Shown here: positions 59,428-64,000 of the stretch, piece after piece
How the letters are laid out: each line of letters begins with the position of its first letter
How positions within the stretch are numbered: the stretch's first letter is position 1
From: an uncultured Prevotella sp.
Lineage (GTDB): Bacteria > Bacteroidota > Bacteroidia > Bacteroidales > Bacteroidaceae
Direction of reading: 5' to 3'
Assembly (NCBI GenBank): GCA_900316295.1
Contig: ONCJ01000006.1
Span: 1 to 64,000 of the forward strand
DNA: 64,000 nucleotides
Position numbers and translations under genes: made by a program
The notes under the pieces: model-generated
Told to the model about the DNA's origin: nothing
Database searches by the model: none
The model's input: the letters and a program-made list of their open reading frames with translations, nothing else

Positions 59428-59461
59428 CGCATTATGCATTACACATTATTTATTACCTTTG
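59428..59461 (+). promoter_or_regulatory. GH3 gene promoter embedded in a NNNATTA heptamer array
   Basis: ATTA recurs at 59431, 59438, 59445 and 59452, exactly every 7 bp. The array runs into the -7 element TACCTTTG (59454-59461), 35 bp before the ATG. Confidence 0.6.
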
Positions 59462-59495
59462 CAACGATTTTGCAAGAAAAAGGCTTTTAGCGACA

Positions 59496-61031
59496 ATGAG
59501 TATAACAAGCATAGCCAAGCAGCTATTTTTCAGTTCACGACAACGAGAGTTGGTGAAACAAGATACCGAAGGACTGGCACTTCAGCAGGAGGTGTTCAGA
59601 TATCTTATACAGAAAGCTCAGGATACCGAGTATGGACGTAACCATCTGTTTGACAATATACATTCTTACGAGGACTTTATAAAGAATGTACCCATCAACA
59701 CTTACGAGGAGTTGAAGGGTGACATTGATCGTATGCGTCATGGCGAGAAGGACATCCTATGGCCAGGATGCGTCAGATGGTATGCTAAGTCGTCAGGTAC
59801 AACCAACGACAAGAGTAAGTTTATTCCGATCACTCGGGATGCCCTGCAAAACATCCACTACAAGGGAGGCCTTGACACGGTTGCATTGTACTTTAACAAT
59901 AATCCAAAGAGTCGTATCTTTGATGGCAAGGGTCTGATACTTGGAGGCAGCCACTCGCCAAACTACAACCTCGCCAACTCGCTCGTCGGTGACCTTAGTG
60001 CTATACTCATAGAGAATATCAATCCTCTTGCCAACTTAGCACGAGTACCAAGCAAGAAGACGGCGCTGTTGTCAGACTTCGAGGTGAAACGCGAACGAAT
60101 AGCACACGAGTGTCTTGGCAAGAACATCACCAATCTCTCTGGTGTACCATCGTGGATGTTGTCAGTATTGGTTAAGGTGTTGGAGTATTCTGGCAAAAGC
60201 CATCTCGAAGAGATATGGCCCAATCTCGAAGTTTTCTTCCATGGAGGTATCGCCTTCTCACCGTACAGACATCAGTATGAGCAGATCATCCAGAAGTCTG
60301 ACATGCACTATATGGAGACATACAATGCCAGCGAGGGTTTCTTCGGCATACAGAGCGACCCATCCGACGTGTCACTCCAGATGATGCTCGATTATGGTAT
60401 CTTCTACGAGTTCATACCAATGGACCACTTTGACGAAAAGGATCTCATTGAGACTGCAAAGTACGCAGTACCATTATCAGGCATAGAGACAGGCAAGAAC
60501 TACGCTATGGTGATCACCAATAGCTGCGGTCTGTGGCGCTATCTCATAGGCGACACTATCCGTTTTACCTCCAAAAATCCATACAAGTTTATCATCACAG
60601 GTAGAACGAAGTACTTCATCAATGCATTTGGCGAGGAACTCATCATGGATAATGCCGAGAAGGGTCTGGCAGAAGCTTGCCGACAGACAGGAGCTGAGGT
60701 AAAGGAATATACTGCAGCACCAGTCTTTATGGACAGCCACGCCCGCTGTCGCCACCAGTGGCTCGTAGAATTCTCACATGAACCATCAGATATTGACAAG
60801 TTTGCCCAAGTGCTCGACATCAAGCTACAACAAATTAACAGCGACTACGAGGCAAAACGCTATCATGACATCACGCTGCAACACCTCGAGGTAATCAAAG
60901 CGCGACCAGAGCTCTTCAACGACTGGCTACGCTCGAAAGGTAAGCTCGGAGGACAGCACAAAGTGCCGCGACTCTCCAACAACCGTAAGAACATCGATGA
61001 GCTCATCTCGATGAATGTTGCCAACGGATAA
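59496..61031 (+). CDS. GH3-family acyl-adenylate/amide synthetase-like protein
   Basis: This 511-residue protein of the ANL-like GH3 superfamily has the P-loop-like WYAKSSGTTNDKSKFIPITRDAL near 90-112, YMETYNASEGFFGIQSDP near 275 and the adenylate-site region GLWRYLIGDTIRFTSKNPYKFIITGRTKYFINAFGEELIMDNAEKGL near 350-395. Plant GH3 enzymes conjugate jasmonate or auxin to amino acids. Bacterial substrates are unknown. It is monocistronic or linked to the next lipoprotein gene by a 41-bp gap with heptamers. Confidence 0.88.
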   Translation: MSITSIAKQLFFSSRQRELVKQDTEGLALQQEVFRYLIQKAQDTEYGRNHLFDNIHSYEDFIKNVPINTYEELKGDIDRMRHGEKDILWPGCVRWYAKSSGTTNDKSKFIPITRDALQNIHYKGGLDTVALYFNNNPKSRIFDGKGLILGGSHSPNYNLANSLVGDLSAILIENINPLANLARVPSKKTALLSDFEVKRERIAHECLGKNITNLSGVPSWMLSVLVKVLEYSGKSHLEEIWPNLEVFFHGGIAFSPYRHQYEQIIQKSDMHYMETYNASEGFFGIQSDPSDVSLQMMLDYGIFYEFIPMDHFDEKDLIETAKYAVPLSGIETGKNYAMVITNSCGLWRYLIGDTIRFTSKNPYKFIITGRTKYFINAFGEELIMDNAEKGLAEACRQTGAEVKEYTAAPVFMDSHARCRHQWLVEFSHEPSDIDKFAQVLDIKLQQINSDYEAKRYHDITLQHLEVIKARPELFNDWLRSKGKLGGQHKVPRLSNNRKNIDELISMNVANG

Positions 61032-61040
61032 ATGTGGCAC

Positions 61041-61070
61041 ATTGAACGTTGAACGTTGAAAATTGAAAAG
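61041..61070. repeat. TTGAACG/TTGAAAA heptamer array
   Basis: TTGA recurs at 61042, 61049, 61056 and 61063. It ends 3 bp before the ATG of the next gene. The core AACGTTGAAC is inverted relative to 59354-59363 on the other side of the GH3 gene. Confidence 0.88.
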
Positions 61071-61072
61071 AT

Positions 61073-63058
61073 ATGAAATCGATACTCTCACATATCACTC
61101 CTCACTTCTTGCCACTAATAGCAATAGTGATGTTGCTTGTGGGATGTGCCAAGATGGGACAGCCAGACGGAGGATGGTATGATGAGGATCCGCCAAAGAT
61201 ACTCGGCTCGTCACCTGCCGACAAGTCGGTCAATGTGAATAGCAGGAAGGTGACTATCTTTTTTGACGAATACATCAAGCTCGATAATCCTTCAGAGAAG
61301 ATTGTCATCTCGCCACCACAACAGGAGCAGGCAGAGATAAAAGGTCAGGGTAAGAAGATTACCGTTGAACTCCAAGATACCCTCCTGCCCAATACCACAT
61401 ATACCATCGACTTCTCTGACGCCATCACAGACAACAACGAGGAGAATCCGCTGGGCAATTATACCTACACTTTTTCCACTGGCGACCACATCGACACCCT
61501 GGAAGTGTCAGGATATATCCTCAACGCCGAGGACCTTGAACCGATAAAGGGTATTCTCGTTGGACTATACAGGGTCGAAGATGACAGCGCGAGTCTCGCC
61601 GACAGCACCTTCCGCACCCAACCTCTTCTGCGTGTATCGCGTACTGACAGCCGTGGACGTTTCGTTATCAAGGGAATAGCTGACGGCAACTACTCGGTCT
61701 ATGCCCTACAGGATGTCGACGGCAACTACATGTATACCCAGAAGAGCGAGAAGATAGCATACAACAAGGCGGTGTTCCATCCTACATGGAAGCCCGACAT
61801 ACGTCAGGACACTATCTGGCGCGACTCACTCCATATCCTTGACATCAACCGTGTGCCCTACACCCACTTCTTCCCTGATGATATCGTGCTCAGGGCTTAC
61901 GGCGAAGTGCTCACCGACCGCTATCTGCTCAAGTCAGAACGTAAGGAAGCCGACCGCTTCACACTCTACTTCTCTTACGGTGACAAGCAGCTGCCATGCC
62001 TGCGAGGACTTAACTTTGACAGCGACGACGCCTTTGTCGTAGAGCCGTCAGTCAAGAATGACACCATAACTTACTGGCTGCGCGACACCACACTCATCAA
62101 TCAGGACACCCTGCGCCTCGAAGCCACCTATATGATGACTGACACTCTTGGCATGCTGGTCGAACAGACCGACACCCTCGAGATGCTCGCCAAGACACCA
62201 TACGAGAAACGACAAAAGAAACAACAGGAGGAATATGACAAGTGGAAGAAGAAACAAGACAAACTCGAGAAGAAAGGTAAACCTTTCCAGAAAGAGATGC
62301 CTAAGGCGCCACTCGATGTCAAGTTCAATGTACCATCGTCCATAGCTCCAGACCAGCGCCTCATCATTCAGGTGCCAGCACCACTCAGCGTCGCCGACAC
62401 CTCCTTCATCCATCTGTATTATAAGGTAGACACCCTGTGGTATAGCTCCCCATACGTCTTTGGCGAACAGCCCGACCAGCATCGACTCTATCATCTCGTA
62501 GCCGACTGGCAAGAGAATACCGAGTATAGCTTCGAGGTCGACTCGGCAGCCTTTGTCGACATCTACGGCAATGCCTCAAAGGCATATAAGCAGGGACTGA
62601 AGGTCAACGGTTCCGACATCTACGGCAACCTTTTCATGACCATCAATCTCTTCCGCGACTCGTCCGTCGTCGTTCAGCTGCTCAACAAGTCCGATAAGGT
62701 AATCAAGGAGGCGCCGCTCCATGATGGTGTCGCCACCTTCCACTACCTAAAGCCCGACAGCTACTACATACGTATGTTCATTGACACCAACGACAACGGC
62801 ATATGGGACACAGGTGAGTACCCCCACAGACAGGCAGAGACGGTATACTACTACCCCGAAGCCATTGAGGTACGCGCCAAGTGGGATGTCAAGGAATCAT
62901 GGAATCCAACCGTCACACCACTCTACCAGCAGAAACCAGGCGAACTGGTAAAACAGAAGGCTGACAAGCAGAAGAAACAGATACGCAATCGTAATGCAGA
63001 ACGCGCCAAGAGCATGGGCATCGAGTATGTCGGAAACTCTTCTTCCTCCAAGGAGTGA
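61073..63058 (+). CDS. Large Ig-like-domain lipoprotein
   Basis: This 661-residue protein has a lipobox (IAIVMLLVGCAKMG, Cys near 25). An SbsA/Big_5 Ig-like domain at about 42-135 (DPPKILGSSPADKSVNVNSRKVTIFFDEYIKLD...YTIDFSDAITDNNEENPLGNYTYTFSTG) and a carboxypeptidase-like beta domain (RGRFVIKGIADGNYSVYALQDVDGNYMYT near 200) follow. A Lys/Glu-rich coiled segment near 385-415 comes next. It is probably surface or outer-membrane periplasmic. The family is common in Bacteroidales with no known role. Confidence 0.82.
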   Translation: MKSILSHITPHFLPLIAIVMLLVGCAKMGQPDGGWYDEDPPKILGSSPADKSVNVNSRKVTIFFDEYIKLDNPSEKIVISPPQQEQAEIKGQGKKITVELQDTLLPNTTYTIDFSDAITDNNEENPLGNYTYTFSTGDHIDTLEVSGYILNAEDLEPIKGILVGLYRVEDDSASLADSTFRTQPLLRVSRTDSRGRFVIKGIADGNYSVYALQDVDGNYMYTQKSEKIAYNKAVFHPTWKPDIRQDTIWRDSLHILDINRVPYTHFFPDDIVLRAYGEVLTDRYLLKSERKEADRFTLYFSYGDKQLPCLRGLNFDSDDAFVVEPSVKNDTITYWLRDTTLINQDTLRLEATYMMTDTLGMLVEQTDTLEMLAKTPYEKRQKKQQEEYDKWKKKQDKLEKKGKPFQKEMPKAPLDVKFNVPSSIAPDQRLIIQVPAPLSVADTSFIHLYYKVDTLWYSSPYVFGEQPDQHRLYHLVADWQENTEYSFEVDSAAFVDIYGNASKAYKQGLKVNGSDIYGNLFMTINLFRDSSVVVQLLNKSDKVIKEAPLHDGVATFHYLKPDSYYIRMFIDTNDNGIWDTGEYPHRQAETVYYYPEAIEVRAKWDVKESWNPTVTPLYQQKPGELVKQKADKQKKQIRNRNAERAKSMGIEYVGNSSSSKE

Positions 63059-63140
63059 GAACAGATTAAACCATTACCATTCAGACAAGTCAAAAGAGAG
63101 AAAACCATTTTTATAACCATAAAAAACAACATAAAAGACC

Positions 63141-63959
63141 ATGAAGACACCCTTTCGCACATTAGTCATCGTAAGCCTGCTGCTACTTATCGGTACAGTC
63201 CAGACTCAGGCACAATGCACTTTCCGCAATACAGCCTTCTCCTCAGGCGAGTTCCTCACTTACAACCTCTATTACAACTGGAAATTCGTATGGGTCAAGG
63301 CTGGTACCGCATCCATGTATACCGTCGGCAGCACCCGTGAGGGAAAGAAAGCCTTCCGCTGCTCACTCACCACACGAGGCAATGAGCGCGCCGACAAGAT
63401 GTACCTCATGCGCGACACTCTCCTCTGCTACGTCGGTCAGGACATGTCGCCCATCTACTATCGTAAGGGAGCAAAAGAGGCTAAACGCTATACCGTAGAC
63501 GAGGTGTTCTACAGCTATCCTGGTGGCAAGATACAGGTCAAGCAGCACCGCCAGCACAGTAGTGGCAGCCATACATGGCAGACTCACACCTACAACGACT
63601 GCGTCTACGACATGCTCAGCATCTTCCTGCGTGCCCGCTCGTTCAATCCATCCAACTGGAAGCAAGGTTACATCCTCAACTTCCCTATGGTCGATGGCGA
63701 CAGCCGCGACAACGCACGCCTGCAGTATAAGGGCAAAGTCACCATCAAGGCTGACAATGGTAAGAAGTACCGTTGTCTTGAGCTCTCCTTCCAACAGCAG
63801 AACAAAGGTAAGTTCCGTGAGATCGTACGTTTCTTCGTCACCGATGACTCCAACCACATCCCCATCCGCCTCGACCTCAACCTAAAGTTTGGCGCAGCCA
63901 AAGCCTTCCTCGTGTCCATGAAGGGCAACCGCAACCCATTGGAATCAGAAGTAAAGTAA
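63141..63959 (+). CDS. DUF3108 periplasmic protein
   Basis: This 272-residue protein has a signal peptide (MKTPFRTLVIVSLLLLIGTVQTQAQ) and a DUF3108 domain (SSGEFLTYNLYYNWKFVWVKAGTASMYTV near 38-66, YDMLSIFLRARSFN near 160, LELSFQQQNKGKFREIVRFFVTDDSNHIPIRLDLNLKFG near 215-255). The fold resembles outer-membrane lipoprotein-binding beta barrels or half-barrels. The role is unknown. It follows the Ig-like lipoprotein by 82 bp. Confidence 0.85.
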   Translation: MKTPFRTLVIVSLLLLIGTVQTQAQCTFRNTAFSSGEFLTYNLYYNWKFVWVKAGTASMYTVGSTREGKKAFRCSLTTRGNERADKMYLMRDTLLCYVGQDMSPIYYRKGAKEAKRYTVDEVFYSYPGGKIQVKQHRQHSSGSHTWQTHTYNDCVYDMLSIFLRARSFNPSNWKQGYILNFPMVDGDSRDNARLQYKGKVTIKADNGKKYRCLELSFQQQNKGKFREIVRFFVTDDSNHIPIRLDLNLKFGAAKAFLVSMKGNRNPLESEVK

Positions 63960-64000
63960 TTCGCCGTACAGCGTTTTGCTTCTAAAAATGTGCCTTTTGT

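Overview
The window is a chromosomal segment of a Bacteroidales bacterium, most likely Prevotellaceae (Prevotella/Segatella-like). The evidence is the recurrent -7 promoter motif TAnnTTTG with TTTG about 20 bp upstream, the absence of strong Shine-Dalgarno sequences, and typical Bacteroidetes families: DUF3244, TPR-HTH sensor, PorZ-like propeller, DUF4254, DUF3108, DUF6056, GH3-like and TTD14-like proteins, and a three-subunit fumarate reductase. Most of it is core genome.

Layout. 1-1.5 kb: 5'-truncated RHS gene whose variable C-terminus carries an HEYGH motif. 1.5-10.5 kb: small secreted protein, TPR-HTH regulator, topoisomerase IV ParE, two tandem acyltransferase-fold paralogues, a THUMP-like methyltransferase, a lipoprotein and a peroxiredoxin. 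10.6-16 kb: FNT channel, xpt, SH3 protein and the fumarate reductase operon. 16-27.4 kb: TTD14-like ATPase, tRNA-Ala(GGC), mnmG, apt, uvrC, dtd, deoC, prenyl synthase and polA, with two parS-like sites around apt. 27.6-33.3 kb: TonB-like protein, ychF, a four-helix-bundle cassette, lgt and mutS.

33.3-40.3 kb: an accessory island at the 5' end of mutS, bounded by a 34-bp perfect direct repeat of the mutS start region. It has one sigma-ABfr-type promoter and a roughly 300-nt structured leader with two mutually exclusive folds. It encodes an MmeI-like methyltransferase whose nuclease motif looks dead, an SF2 helicase, and a GIY-YIG (T5orf172) nuclease split in two. This looks like a multi-gene restriction or anti-phage system. 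hicBA adjoins it.

41-53 kb: leuS, yitT, rdgB, PorZ-like protein, surface-glycan glycosyltransferases and an NlpC/P60 hydrolase. 53.4-56.6 kb: nadA, an AT-rich gap with a cluster of TTATCAACA boxes (candidate oriC), rubredoxin, GT9 and DUF4254. 56.9-64 kb: acpP-fabF-rnc, GH3-like protein, an Ig-like lipoprotein and a DUF3108 protein.

Across the window about 16 short arrays share an exact 7-bp period while their unit sequence changes from locus to locus. They sit at gene junctions, supply several stop codons, one start codon and part of one signal peptide, and in one place form perfect 20-bp inverted repeats around a four-helix-bundle (23S-IVS-type) gene. These arrays and the mutS-adjacent island are the two most interesting signals. 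All statements come from reading the sequence; no database search was run.
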